The notes under the pieces: generated by a model
Told to the model about the DNA's origin: nothing
Databases searched by the model: none
Seen by the model: only the letters and a program-made list of their open reading frames with translations
Source: Hyphomicrobiales bacterium
GTDB lineage: Bacteria; Pseudomonadota; Alphaproteobacteria; Rhizobiales; Beijerinckiaceae
Direction of reading: 5' to 3'
Assembly (NCBI GenBank): GCA_900466745.1
Contig: UBNE01000002.1
Location: 1-64,000, forward strand
Length of the DNA stretch: 64,000 bases
Made by a program: the position numbers and the translations under genes
Shown here: positions 1-8,100 of the stretch, piece by piece
How the letters are laid out: every line of letters begins with the position of its first letter
Numbering within the stretch: the first letter of the stretch is position 1

Positions 1-220
1 TAACTGTCCACGAAACCTAGGAGGCGGCCGAAGCGCTGGTTGAGCCGTGAACACAACTGATCTTCAACCCAACAGCTCTGGCAGGAGCAGGAACCAGCGC
101 CTTACGCGAGCCGGCGAATTTCTGGCCGCTGCAAGCGGCACTTAACAGCTCATCGATCCGGCAATGCTGTCGTCGGAGCGGTAACACGGGAGTGCGAGTG
201 AAAAGGAAAGGAATAACACC

Positions 221-715
221 GTGAGAACGAATGGATTGATCCCCGCCATCTTACTGGCCTGCGGCACTGTCGCAGTCGGTCCGGCCAACGCTCAGGTTTA
301 CGATACCGATTTCAGCGCGATGATCATGAACCAGAACCTCGGTACCCTGAATACCTACAACAACAATATGAACAGGCTCGATGCGGAACGCCGGGAACTC
401 GACAGACGTCGCACGCGCAATTCGGAAGTATCTGCACATTCGAGCGGAATCCCGGATTACATCGTCGACCGCACCCAAGGTGCAGTCCTCGCCAGGCTGA
501 ACCCGGAATACAAGCGTCGGGCCGCCGCTTACGGCAAGGCGAATGCCGACAAATGGATGGTCGCAGCCGCCCGCAATATCGGACAGCAGGTGGGTGCGCT
601 CGGCAAGGAGTACCTTACCCGCGTTCAACGGCAGGGCCGCAACAAGGCTGATACTTGGTATGTCGCGCGGGCAAGCGAGATCGGCCGGCAATATGTCGCC
701 GGAAGCGCGAACTGA
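221..715 (+). CDS. Exported protein of unknown function with an internal repeat
   Basis: 164 aa, GTG start behind an AAGGAAAGGAA ribosome-binding stretch. Residues 1-24 look like a Sec signal peptide with a cleavage site after ANA, so the product should be periplasmic or secreted. Residues 35-65 are rich in Asn, Arg and Glu. The C-terminal third holds two copies of a motif, G-x(4)-D-x-W-x-V followed by an IGxQ-type end, at about 105-123 and 139-157 (34-residue period); D110/D144 and W112/W146 correspond. I do not recognise the family. It stands alone, followed by another exported orphan in the same direction. Confidence 0.75.
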   Translation: MRTNGLIPAILLACGTVAVGPANAQVYDTDFSAMIMNQNLGTLNTYNNNMNRLDAERRELDRRRTRNSEVSAHSSGIPDYIVDRTQGAVLARLNPEYKRRAAAYGKANADKWMVAAARNIGQQVGALGKEYLTRVQRQGRNKADTWYVARASEIGRQYVAGSAN

Positions 716-853
716 CCGGAAGACGGACTTCGAACGTCGGATTTTTGCGCGCCACGCCACAGTTTCACGAGCGTGGCGTCGTCTCTGATTTTCACTGCTC
801 TGTTCGCGCAGTTGGAACGCTTCCAGCCGGAAGATCGAACGAAGGGGATTGAC

Positions 854-1324
854 GTGGCAAGGCCAATAACCCGCCGTTCCATATTGACCTCGTTGCTTGT
901 GGGCATAGCTTCGAAGGCGGCCATCGTCGCCTCTGCCGCGAGCGGCGAAGCTGACGAACCGTCGCTCGATCTGAAGGGCGAGGTGCTCGGTCGATTCAAG
1001 GATCGACACGGTTTTGAGCGCATTTATGTAAAGCTGTCGCCGGGGCTGCGCGGTGCGAAGCTCGTCGCCATCGCTCAAGCATGGCATGTCCAGGAACCGC
1101 AAGGCTGGATCTGGTTTCTCGACGATGACGAGAAGGCGGATGAAATGCTGCGCGCCCTGCCGGAAGTGCAACAGGGCAACATAGCGAACTATCCCGTAGA
1201 ATGGGTCGCCGCCCATTCCCTCGGGCACATTCAGATGGAGTTATTGCCCGGTGGCTGCAAACGATGGACGCTCATGCCGGGGGCCGAACGCGCGGGAACG
1301 CCTCTCGCGGTCCTGCACCGGTGA
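854..1324 (+). CDS. Exported protein of unknown function
   Basis: 156 aa from a GTG at 854, chosen because GAAGGGG lies just upstream and because the N-terminus then becomes a proper export signal: a TRRS pair followed by a hydrophobic stretch to about residue 30, Sec or possibly Tat. An in-frame start at 773 would place 27 non-signal residues in front. The mature part is mixed alpha/beta in composition, with an acidic DDDEK patch; I recognise no domain. It is 138 bp behind the first gene on the same strand and convergent with the next one. Confidence 0.6.
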   Translation: MARPITRRSILTSLLVGIASKAAIVASAASGEADEPSLDLKGEVLGRFKDRHGFERIYVKLSPGLRGAKLVAIAQAWHVQEPQGWIWFLDDDEKADEMLRALPEVQQGNIANYPVEWVAAHSLGHIQMELLPGGCKRWTLMPGAERAGTPLAVLHR

Positions 1325-1329
1325 CGACG

Positions 1330-2055
1330 TCATCCATTCGTGTTCAATTGGCTGGAAAGTCCTTGCTCAAGGATAGTGATGAAGTCGCCGAGCCGGCTCA
1401 CCTTGTCGACCAAGTCGCCCATGGCATGCCGCGTGTTCGCTTCGTTGCATGCGAGGGCCTCGCCACGCGCGCGTCCTGATGCGGCCTCTTGAGCCAACGA
1501 GGCGCGGTCGACCTCCGTCGCAAAGTCGGGAACAGTTTCAACCACCGTCGGGTCGATCCGCTGCCGCCCGTTGTGGCACCGGTCGGCATAAGCAAGATGA
1601 GTACTGGCATAGGCGAACACTGATGCCTTGTACCCGATGATCTGACGGCGCGTCTCCGCCGGGTCGCCTTTCGCAAGAATGCCCTCCGGAATCCGGCGGT
1701 TTCCGGCGTCCAACCCCTCATAGGCAAGGGGCGGCAAATCGGAGTCCGCGCTCAGTCCGGCGATGAGGCGCACGGGCGAGACAACGCCCGCCGACACGGG
1801 GATTTGCACGACACAGGCGATCGCAGCCGCAGTCGCCACGACATTGGCAACCGAGGATCGGCCCCTCGGCGCGCGCATGTATCGCCACACGACAACGAGG
1901 CCCGCTACGGCCAGCGCAAGACCGAAAAGATTGATCTCATCCTGATGAACAAGTTGCCCGTTAATCCGCGTCGAGCTCCTGGCGCCAACGAAAGCCACGT
2001 AGGGCAGAACGCCCAGGAAGAGTGCCAGCAAGGGTTTGCGCAGTGTCGTCAGCAT
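1330..2055 (-). CDS. Membrane protein of unknown function
   Basis: 241 aa from an ATG at 2055; the frame stays open further upstream, but this start gives a membrane protein directly. Three hydrophobic segments are visible at about residues 8-27, 40-60 and 73-98, followed by a soluble tail of about 140 residues with two cysteines in CH- and CNE-type contexts (residues about 178 and 207). The tail may lie in the periplasm. The stop is 5 bp from the end of the convergent gene. I recognise no family. Confidence 0.6.
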   Translation of the reverse strand: MLTTLRKPLLALFLGVLPYVAFVGARSSTRINGQLVHQDEINLFGLALAVAGLVVVWRYMRAPRGRSSVANVVATAAAIACVVQIPVSAGVVSPVRLIAGLSADSDLPPLAYEGLDAGNRRIPEGILAKGDPAETRRQIIGYKASVFAYASTHLAYADRCHNGRQRIDPTVVETVPDFATEVDRASLAQEAASGRARGEALACNEANTRHAMGDLVDKVSRLGDFITILEQGLSSQLNTNG

Positions 2056-2275
2056 CTTGGTTCGCCTGGGTGCTGACCGGCAGAATAGCCCTGATTGTCC
2101 AAAGACGCCGTTCCTGCTCCTTACAATAGAAGGCTGTCTGCTATCGGCCAAATTACAGGCATTTATCGTATTTCCAGACATACCTTGTCGACCCGTACAG
2201 ATGTACAGCTGCCGCCTGGTAGAGCTACGTCTTTGACGTTTCAAGCACAACGTCGTTCGCAGCGCTCCCCCGGAG

Positions 2276-2473
2276 TTGGACCATCATCTCCGGCGCGCTG
2301 ACAAACTTGTGGTCTCCTCGAATGCGATCGCCGAGATCAAGAAGCGGCAGCCAATCGGCCGTTTGCGTCAGGCGGATGAAGTCGCTGCGGCGGTACTTTG
2401 GCTATGCAGTTTCGCAGCGAGTTTCGTGATCCGGGTCGCGTTACCCGTGGACGATGGGTTTACCGTGGACTGA
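2276..2473 (+). pseudogene. C-terminal remnant of a short-chain dehydrogenase
   Basis: The frame encodes the classical end of an SDR oxidoreductase: a PIGRLRQADEVA segment, then WLCS, FAASFV and a final LPVDDGFT. In intact family members this tail follows about 200 residues carrying the Rossmann and YxxxK motifs, which are absent here. Changes such as S-F-A-A for S-D-A-A and VIRVALPVDD for VTGVALPVDG suggest drift. Its end abuts the broken left edge of the IS66 element, so rearrangement by the insertion sequence is the likely cause. Confidence 0.7.
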
Positions 2474-2491
2474 TCCGCTACTGGTTGAGCC

Positions 2492-2743
2492 GGGGATCCG
2501 TTCTCCGGCACGGTCTATGTGTTCCGGGCGCGGCGCGCCGACCGGATCAAGCTGGTCTACTTCGATGGAACCGGCGTCTGCCTGTTCTCCAAGAGGCTGG
2601 AGGATGGCAAGTTCCAGTGGCCTGCCATCGCCGACGGTGTCGTGCGGCTGACGGCTGCCCAGCTTCAGGCCTTGCTGGAGGGTCTGGACTGGCGCCGCGT
2701 GCATGAGCGGCGCCAGACGCGCGTTCCAATCGCCGCAAGTTGA
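2492..2743 (+). pseudogene. tnpB: IS66 accessory protein TnpB, 5'-truncated
   Basis: The frame reads GDPFSGTVYVFRARRADRIK and continues through a CLFSKRLEDGKFQWP block and LLEGLDWRRVHERR, which is the C-terminal two thirds of IS66 Orf2/TnpB. About 35 N-terminal residues expected in the family (the M-I-P and DMRxGF region) are absent. A GTG lies at 2519, inside the conserved region, so any product would be partial. TnpB is needed for IS66 transposition in characterised members. Confidence 0.75.
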
Positions 2744-2791
2744 TCGGACCTGCGCTGGCAAGCCACTGTAATCCATGATTGAATCGGCTTT

Positions 2792-4318
2792 GTGAGCGAC
2801 GCGGCCGAACCTCAGATCAACGATCCGATCACGCTTCGGGCGATGCTCGCGGCGGAGCGCGCCGAAAATGAGCGGCTCCGCCAGATCATCAAGGAGTTAC
2901 AGTGCCACCGCTTCGGCCGCAGGGCCGAGAGCCTGCCGATCGATCAGTTTCTGGGGCTCGAGGAGGCCGAGCAGATCGAGGCCGAGGGCTTTGCCGGCGA
3001 GGAGGCAGCCGATCCTGCCAAACGGGCCGAGCGGGCCAGGAAGCGGCGCATCAACCGGGGCTCGTTGCCGGCACACCTGCCGCGCCTCGAGCAGGTCGTC
3101 GATATCGAGGACAAAACCTGCCCCTGCGGCCGGGGCACGCTGCATGCCATCGGCGAGGATGTGTCCGAACGCCTCGACATCGTGCCGGCTCAGTTCCGCG
3201 TGGTCGTGACGCGTCGACCGAAATACGCCTGCCGGGCCTGCGAGGAGGTTGTGGTGCAGGCGCCGGCGCCCGCCCGGCTCGTTGAGGGCGGCATCCCGAC
3301 AGAGGCCACCGTCGCCCATGTCCTCGTCGCGAAATACGCTGATCACCTGCCGCTTTACCGGCAGGCCCAGATCTATGCCCGGCAGGGCGTGAACCTGGAT
3401 CGCTCGACCTTGGCCGACTGGGTCGGCAAGGCCGCCTTCCTGCTGCGGCCCGTGCATGCGCGGCTGTTCGAGCGCCTGAAGGCGTCGGACAAGCTCTTCG
3501 CCGATGAGACCACGGCGCCGGTGCTCGACCCGGGTCGCGGCCGGACCAAGACCGGCCAGCTCTTCGCCTATGCCCGCGACGACAGGCCCTGGGGTGGATC
3601 GGATCCGCCTGGCGCGGCCTATCTCTATGCTCCCGACCGCAAGGCCGAGCAGCCGATCCGGCATCTTCAGGGCTTCGCGGGCACGCTGCAGGTCGATGGC
3701 TACGCGGGTTACAAGGTCCTGGCCGAGCGCAATGCGGTGAGCCTGGCGTTCTGCTGGAGCCACGTCCGGCGCAAGTTCTACGAACTCGCCCAATCCGGCC
3801 CGGCGCCGATCGCCACGGAAGCGCTCGCGCGCATCGCGGCGCTTTACCAGGTCGAGGCCGAAATCCGCGGCTGCTCGGCCGAGGAACGTCGCGCTGCCCG
3901 GCAGGCCAGGAGCCGCCCCATCGTCGCGGCACTGGAGCCGTGGCTCAAGGAGAAGCTCGGCCTCGTCAGCCAGAAGAGCAAGCTCGCCGAGGCCATCCGC
4001 TATGCCCTCTCGCGCTGGCAGGGTCTCACCCGCTTCCTCGACGACGGCCGCGTCGAGATCGACTCCAATGTGGTCGAGCGCGCCATCCGGCCGATCGCCC
4101 TCAATCGCAAGAACGCGCTCTTCGCCGGCTCCGACGGAGGCGGCGAGCACTGGGCCGTCATCGCCTCGCTGGTGGAGACCTGCAAGCTCAACGCCGTCGA
4201 CCCGCAAGCCTACCTCGCCGACGTCATCGCCCGCATCGTCGCCAGCCAGCCCCAGAGCCAGATCGACGACCTGCTGCCCTGGGCCTACGCGACCCAGCCG
4301 CTCAAGGCCGTGGCCTGA
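2792..4318 (+). CDS. tnpC: IS66-family transposase TnpC
   Basis: 508 aa, GTG start, close to the usual 510-540 aa. Order of parts: an N-terminal coiled coil (about 15-45), a Lys/Arg-rich linker, a zinc ribbon (C110, C112, C147, C150), then the DDE catalytic domain with D238 (LFADET), D302 (QVDGYAGY) and E429 (SNVVERAIRP), followed by the conserved RKNALFAGSDGGGEHWA block. All catalytic residues are present, so the protein could be active, but its tnpA/tnpB partners and the left IS end are lost. The surroundings are full of other IS scraps. Confidence 0.9.
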   Translation: MSDAAEPQINDPITLRAMLAAERAENERLRQIIKELQCHRFGRRAESLPIDQFLGLEEAEQIEAEGFAGEEAADPAKRAERARKRRINRGSLPAHLPRLEQVVDIEDKTCPCGRGTLHAIGEDVSERLDIVPAQFRVVVTRRPKYACRACEEVVVQAPAPARLVEGGIPTEATVAHVLVAKYADHLPLYRQAQIYARQGVNLDRSTLADWVGKAAFLLRPVHARLFERLKASDKLFADETTAPVLDPGRGRTKTGQLFAYARDDRPWGGSDPPGAAYLYAPDRKAEQPIRHLQGFAGTLQVDGYAGYKVLAERNAVSLAFCWSHVRRKFYELAQSGPAPIATEALARIAALYQVEAEIRGCSAEERRAARQARSRPIVAALEPWLKEKLGLVSQKSKLAEAIRYALSRWQGLTRFLDDGRVEIDSNVVERAIRPIALNRKNALFAGSDGGGEHWAVIASLVETCKLNAVDPQAYLADVIARIVASQPQSQIDDLLPWAYATQPLKAVA

Positions 4319-4369
4319 AAAACAGCGGTTACAGAACCGTTATCTCCAGTTGTTCTGCGGTGAAGGTGC

Positions 4370-4516
4370 CTGATCCGGGCCAACGCACACTGGAGCCTTG
4401 ATTTTCTGTCCAATACAATCTCGGACGGTCGCCGCTTCAGGGTGCTCGCCATCGTCGACGACTACACGCGCGAGTGCCTGGCGCTCGTCGTCGACACCTC
4501 GCTCTCGGGCCTGCGC
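4370..4516 (+). pseudogene. IS3-family transposase (OrfB) internal fragment
   Basis: The frame reads HWSLDFLSN, then SDGRRFRVLAIVDDYTREC and a VVDTSLSGLR segment. This is the start of the DDE core of IS3-group OrfB, with the first catalytic Asp in SLDF and the second in VDDYTREC. Nothing before or after belongs to the same protein. It is cut at about 4516 by the IS5-family remnant lying in the opposite orientation. Confidence 0.75.
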
Positions 4517-4750
4517 GAGCGGCGTAGATGCTCTGCCAGATGCCCTTCCGGGACCAGCAATTGAAGCGGTTGTAGACTGTCGTAGAGGGGCCGTACTCCG
4601 CCGGGCAATCGCACCAGCGGCAGCCGCACCGAAGCACATGCACGATCCCGCTCAGGATACGCCGGTCATCGACCCGAGGCGGGCTGCCATAATGCGGCAG
4701 CAACGGCTCGATCTTCGACCACTGCTCGTCAACCAGAACAGCCGGCTCAT
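4517..4750 (-). pseudogene. IS5-family transposase OrfA, frameshifted and 3'-truncated
   Basis: Read on the minus strand from the ATG at 4750, the protein begins MSRLFWLT and then leaves frame; one missing base near 4729 restores EQWSKIEPLLPHYGSPPR and continues to CRWCDCPAEYGPSTTVYNRF and GIWQSIY. That is the N-terminal half of IS5-group (IS427-like) transposases. The 47-nt offset between the ATG and the downstream frame confirms a single-base deletion. The catalytic second half is missing; IS3 sequence follows instead. A GGAGAG ribosome-binding site precedes the ATG, and the element's own leader runs to about 4790. Confidence 0.75.
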
Positions 4751-4839
4751 GGAACTCTCCTCCCCATGACCCAAGTGAATCACAATCAATCCGTTGAGTT
4801 TAGACCTTAGCGAAGAGTATGATCTATCTCATTGCTGGT

Positions 4840-4875
4840 GCATCGGCCCAGAAAGCGGAACGCGGGTTTCCGGAA
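4840..4875. repeat. Degenerate copy of the gcatcgg...cgaaaag palindromic repeat
   Basis: The stretch starts GCATCGGCCCAGAAAGCGGAA and ends GTTTCCGG. It resembles the better copies at 32299, 33114, 36234 and 41834 but has several mismatches in the inner stem. Confidence 0.45.
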
Positions 4876-4913
4876 AGGCCATGGGGCGCGGATGGAACAC
4901 AGAAAACAAGCCT

Positions 4914-6662
4914 TCATTCGGCGCTGTAGACCTTTTCGCCTCCAAAGAAGGTCTCCAGCACTTTCGTGTTCTGCAAAGCCTCGACATCGACGGCGAGCAC
5001 GTCGCGATCCACGACGATGAAGTCGGCCCGCTTGCCTTCGGCCAGGGTGCCGATCTCCCGCTCCAGGCCGATCGCCTGCGCCGCATGGCGCGTATAGGCC
5101 AGCAGCATGTCGGTGCGGTCCATGCGTTCCGCCTCGTTCAGTCCTCCGTCCGGCCCGCTGCGCGTCATGGCGTGATGCATGGCCTCCCAGGGATTGGCCG
5201 TCGAGATCGGCCAGTCGCTGGCTCCCGCGATCACCGCGCCGCTGCGCTGCAGGGATCTGGCGGGATACTGGCCCCTGAATTCGGTCTCGCCGATATAGGG
5301 CTTCACCAGCTCGGTCAGGTAATTGTCCATCTGCGCCCAGTGCAATTGCATGACGGCGATGACGCCGAGCTGCGCAAATCGCGGATAATCCCCGGGATCG
5401 ACGAGCTGGAGATGGGTGATCGAATGACGCACCCCGCTGTCGCGCCGGCCTCGCGCCGCCGCGAAGGCATCCAGGGATTCCCGCACCGCACGGTCGCCCA
5501 GCGCGTGGATATGGACCAGCCAGCCCCGTGCGTCGGCGGCGTCCACCAGTCCGCGCAGAACCTGCCGCTCCAGGAGCATTTCTCCCTGTTTCCCCGAATT
5601 GGTGTAATGCCCCAGCAGCGCCGCGCTTTGCGCCGGATATTCCAGCACGCCATCGGCGAATATCTTGATGCCGGGGAGTGTGAGGTTCGGGATGCCGAGG
5701 AACGCCCGCCGCACGCTTTCCAGACGGTCGAGGTCGGCGGCATCGCCCTGCGGACTCGCCACCAGCAGCGCCGCGACATGCGCGGTCAGCGCATTCGCGC
5801 CGGCCAGCGCGCGGTAGGCCGGGAGCACGCCGGTGCCGAGGCTCCCTGGCGGCCGGGAGAACAGCGCCTCGCCGGGGCCGGCATTGGCCGCCGCGTCCAT
5901 CCAGGCGGTGATGCCATAGCCGTTATTCGTCTTCACCGCGATCCTGCCGGCTTCGAGCAGGGTCTTCTCGTCGGGTTTCGGGAGATGCACGCTGACCAGA
6001 TCGAGCCCGGCATCGACGAGGATGCCGTTCGGCTCACCGTCCTCCCTCGCCCCCACCATATGCCTGCGCGCTTCGGGCAGGGCCAGGACATACCGCCGGT
6101 CGATCCCCGCCCTGGCGAGCATGGCGCCGTTGGCCCAGGCGGTGTGATAGTCCGACCCCATCAGCAGCAGCGGCCGGGCGGCCCATTCGCCCGAATCGAA
6201 CAGCGCGGCCAGGGCGGCGGGATCATCCCATGTGCCAGAATTCACGCCGAAGACGACCAGGGGGGCATTCCCGTCCCGGCGCTCCTCCGCAGCCCAGGAT
6301 CGCACGCGGCGCTTCAGCTCGTCCTTCGTGATCTCGGCGTCCTCAAGATTGGGCGCCAAGGCGGCGAGCCCCCCGAAAATCGCGTGGGAATGCGCATCGA
6401 TCAGGCCCGGCAGCACCCGCCTTCCGGCCAGGTCGACGATCTCGGTGGCGGGCGTTCTCCTGGCCAGGATATCGGCGCGAGACCCGATCGCGAGGATGCG
6501 CCCCTCGCTGACGGCAAACGCTTCGGCCGAAGGCCGGGCCTCGTCGGCAGTGAAGATCTCGGCATTGAGGAAGATGCGCTCGGGAGCCTTCTGCGCCGTC
6601 GATACGGAGGCCGACATCACGATCCCCAGCGCCGCCACCATCCATGATCTGAAGATAAACAT
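4914..6662 (-). CDS. Exported metal-dependent amidohydrolase (YtcJ-like)
   Basis: 582 aa with a Sec signal peptide (about 1-23, ending STA-Q), so probably periplasmic. The layout is that of amidohydrolase family 3: an N-terminal composite beta sandwich, the metal-binding DAHSH motif (H91, H93), a long TIM-barrel insertion, VHIHALGDRAVRE with further ligand histidines at about residue 385, and a C-terminal GTLAEGKRADFIV block. Family members hydrolyse C-N bonds of varied small molecules; the substrate cannot be read from the sequence. It stands alone, downstream of IS debris, with a palindrome directly upstream that may control it. Confidence 0.88.
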   Translation of the reverse strand: MFIFRSWMVAALGIVMSASVSTAQKAPERIFLNAEIFTADEARPSAEAFAVSEGRILAIGSRADILARRTPATEIVDLAGRRVLPGLIDAHSHAIFGGLAALAPNLEDAEITKDELKRRVRSWAAEERRDGNAPLVVFGVNSGTWDDPAALAALFDSGEWAARPLLLMGSDYHTAWANGAMLARAGIDRRYVLALPEARRHMVGAREDGEPNGILVDAGLDLVSVHLPKPDEKTLLEAGRIAVKTNNGYGITAWMDAAANAGPGEALFSRPPGSLGTGVLPAYRALAGANALTAHVAALLVASPQGDAADLDRLESVRRAFLGIPNLTLPGIKIFADGVLEYPAQSAALLGHYTNSGKQGEMLLERQVLRGLVDAADARGWLVHIHALGDRAVRESLDAFAAARGRRDSGVRHSITHLQLVDPGDYPRFAQLGVIAVMQLHWAQMDNYLTELVKPYIGETEFRGQYPARSLQRSGAVIAGASDWPISTANPWEAMHHAMTRSGPDGGLNEAERMDRTDMLLAYTRHAAQAIGLEREIGTLAEGKRADFIVVDRDVLAVDVEALQNTKVLETFFGGEKVYSAE

Positions 6663-6687
6663 GCGGGAATCTTGTCTCTGAACGATG

Positions 6688-6709
6688 GGCCCGAAAATCG
6701 ATTCGGGCC
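6688..6709. promoter_or_regulatory. Inverted repeat upstream of the amidohydrolase
   Basis: GGCCCGAA-aatcga-TTCGGGCC is a perfect 8-bp palindrome with a 6-nt centre, 26 bp upstream of the amidohydrolase start codon. It could be a repressor operator or a leader hairpin. No regulator gene lies next to it. Confidence 0.45.
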
Positions 6710-7182
6710 GAACCTAGCACGGCGACGGCCGGACCTTCCCCTCTTGAATGGCAGAGGCGGCATTCGCGCGCGAGCCTCCGGCGACCCGCATCGAGCGCGG
6801 GCCAAAGACGGTCGACGCCATCGGCAGGTTTCGGGACCCGCTCATCCTGTGGTTTGCCGGAGCATGGGGCCAGCGTTGCGAAGGCCATGCAGGAATCAAG
6901 CGGCGCCGACACCATTATGCCCTGCCTCTCGGCGCCAGCCTTCGGAACTCGTCCTCAGGCCACGACGCTTCCCTGCAGCCGTACCTGCTCGACCGCGGGA
7001 ATGCCGTCCTCCAACCAGTAGGCCGCGGCGGCTCGCGACATGGCCGCGCCGTCATGTCTCAAGGAGTTGAGCGAGAGCCTGCTCCGGACCTTCCATCGCT
7101 TCACCGGAATTTCGTGCAGCGGCCCACCACCCTCGGGGATCGCCTACCCATCCCGGAAACGATCGCCGGACGCAAGGCGGCC
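6710..7182. other. 473-bp stretch without a convincing gene
   Basis: On the minus strand, one frame between about 7146 and 6955 encodes a coherent-looking tail (AAMSRAAAAYWLEDGIPAVE, with good GC3) and ends at a TGA at 6955-6957. It has no Shine-Dalgarno site and an in-frame stop upstream, so it is either a gene remnant or a 28-codon ORF from the ATG at 7041. I see nothing else in this stretch. Confidence 0.4.
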
Positions 7183-7422
7183 TCACGCCGGGCCTTGAAA
7201 CGGCAGGACGGAGCCTTCGCCCGCCCGCGGCACGCCGGCGAGCCGGGCCGGAACGGGCGCCGAGGTCTTCCGCTCCTCGTCGCCGCCGCTGCCCGCAATC
7301 TCCTCCTTCGGCACGAGCTTCGGCTTCGGAAAGCGCCCTTCCCTTTCCTTGCGGCGCCGGGCCTGCTCGCGCTTCGACGTCGCCCGGCGCATCGCCTGGG
7401 ACAGCCGGTGGAGCCGCTTCAT
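7183..7422 (-). CDS. Small basic protein of unknown function
   Basis: 79 aa from an ATG at 7422, preceded at 8 nt by a perfect GGAGGT ribosome-binding site. This is the main reason to believe it over a longer frame that stays open upstream. The first 40 residues are very basic (RRATSKREQARRRKEREGR), followed by an acidic/Gly patch and a Pro/Ala-rich end. A nucleic-acid-binding role would suit the charge but is only a guess. I recognise no family. Confidence 0.5.
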   Translation of the reverse strand: MKRLHRLSQAMRRATSKREQARRRKEREGRFPKPKLVPKEEIAGSGGDEERKTSAPVPARLAGVPRAGEGSVLPFQGPA

Positions 7423-7610
7423 CGCGCAGACCTCCGGGCTCCGCGGCGCGCGCCGCATCTCCCCCAGGGCTGCCGATGGCTCCGATCCGAACCGGATTGT
7501 TTCATTTCGGCGCGTTCCTCGCGGCGTTCGGCCGAGAGGATCAATAAGCGCGCCAATCCGCGCGGGCCGGTCAGGGAAAGCCGGCGTGGCCTCCAGGCCG
7601 GCGCCGCCTC

Positions 7611-7892
7611 TCAGGGGCGATCGCGCCGGGTTTCCTTGCCGCCCGCCTCGGGGGCCGCCAGGCCGTGCTCCAGCACGAGCGCCATGATCTGCCGGGCAAC
7701 GCTTTCGGGAACGGTGACGTCGAGCGCCAGCCGCACCAGATCGGGGCCGCTGCGCTGGACGAAGAGCTCGAAATCGCTGCGGGCGGCCGCCCGCCGTCGC
7801 CGCGGCCAGCCGCGCGAGATCAGCAGCGAATCCAGCCGCTTGCCGAATTCGCTCAGCTCGAGATCGAGACCGGCCTCGTCCAATGCATCCAT
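7611..7892 (-). CDS. Hypothetical protein
   Basis: 93 aa from the ATG at 7892; an in-frame TTG at 7910 is an alternative start. The sequence is helical in character (LDLELSEFGKRLDSLLISRG, then a basic PRRRRAAARSD patch and a LALDVTVPESVARQIMALVL helix). I see no catalytic motif or export signal. It lies 188 bp upstream of the small basic gene on the same strand. I do not recognise it. Confidence 0.45.
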   Translation of the reverse strand: MDALDEAGLDLELSEFGKRLDSLLISRGWPRRRRAAARSDFELFVQRSGPDLVRLALDVTVPESVARQIMALVLEHGLAAPEAGGKETRRDRP

Positions 7893-8100
7893 CTTCAAAC
7901 CGTCTGCCAAATCGCGAGACAGCCCTTGAAACGGCGCATCCGCTTAAGAAAGGACGTCGGGAATCCTTAAAATGCGAGCGACCGCCCCCGCCTTCCACAG
8001 GCCCTGCATGATCCTCTCCGCGGCCGGAGCGGGCGAGTGGCGCCCGTCCGCGCGGATGGCGGCCGGCCCGCCCTGCCGCCGCCCGGCGCGTCGGGAGGGA

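Larger units (their letters stand above)
2492..4332 (+). mobile_element. IS66-family element lacking its left end
   Basis: The element holds a 5'-truncated tnpB followed by an intact-looking tnpC. The usual first gene (tnpA) and the left inverted repeat are missing; IS66 homology starts abruptly near 2492, 19 bp after the stop of the SDR remnant. The right end is probably near 4332, where AGCGGTTAC follows the tnpC stop and resembles the GTAA-type termini of the family; this end is inferred, not proven. The element is unlikely to move by itself because one terminus is lost. Confidence 0.75.

Noticed and set aside
1..220. C-terminal end of a gene at the window start
   Set aside because: The best frame (STKPRRRPKRWLSREHN) is preceded by an in-frame TAA at 1-3; no other frame or minus-strand reading looks coding.
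2792..4318. Active autonomous IS66 transposon
   Set aside because: tnpC is intact, but tnpA is absent, tnpB is cut and the left terminus is lost.
4794..6647. Long open frame on the plus strand opposite the amidohydrolase (over 600 codons)
   Set aside because: It is a shadow of high GC3 coding; the amidohydrolase has all family motifs, while the antisense product is Arg/Gly/His-rich and matches nothing.
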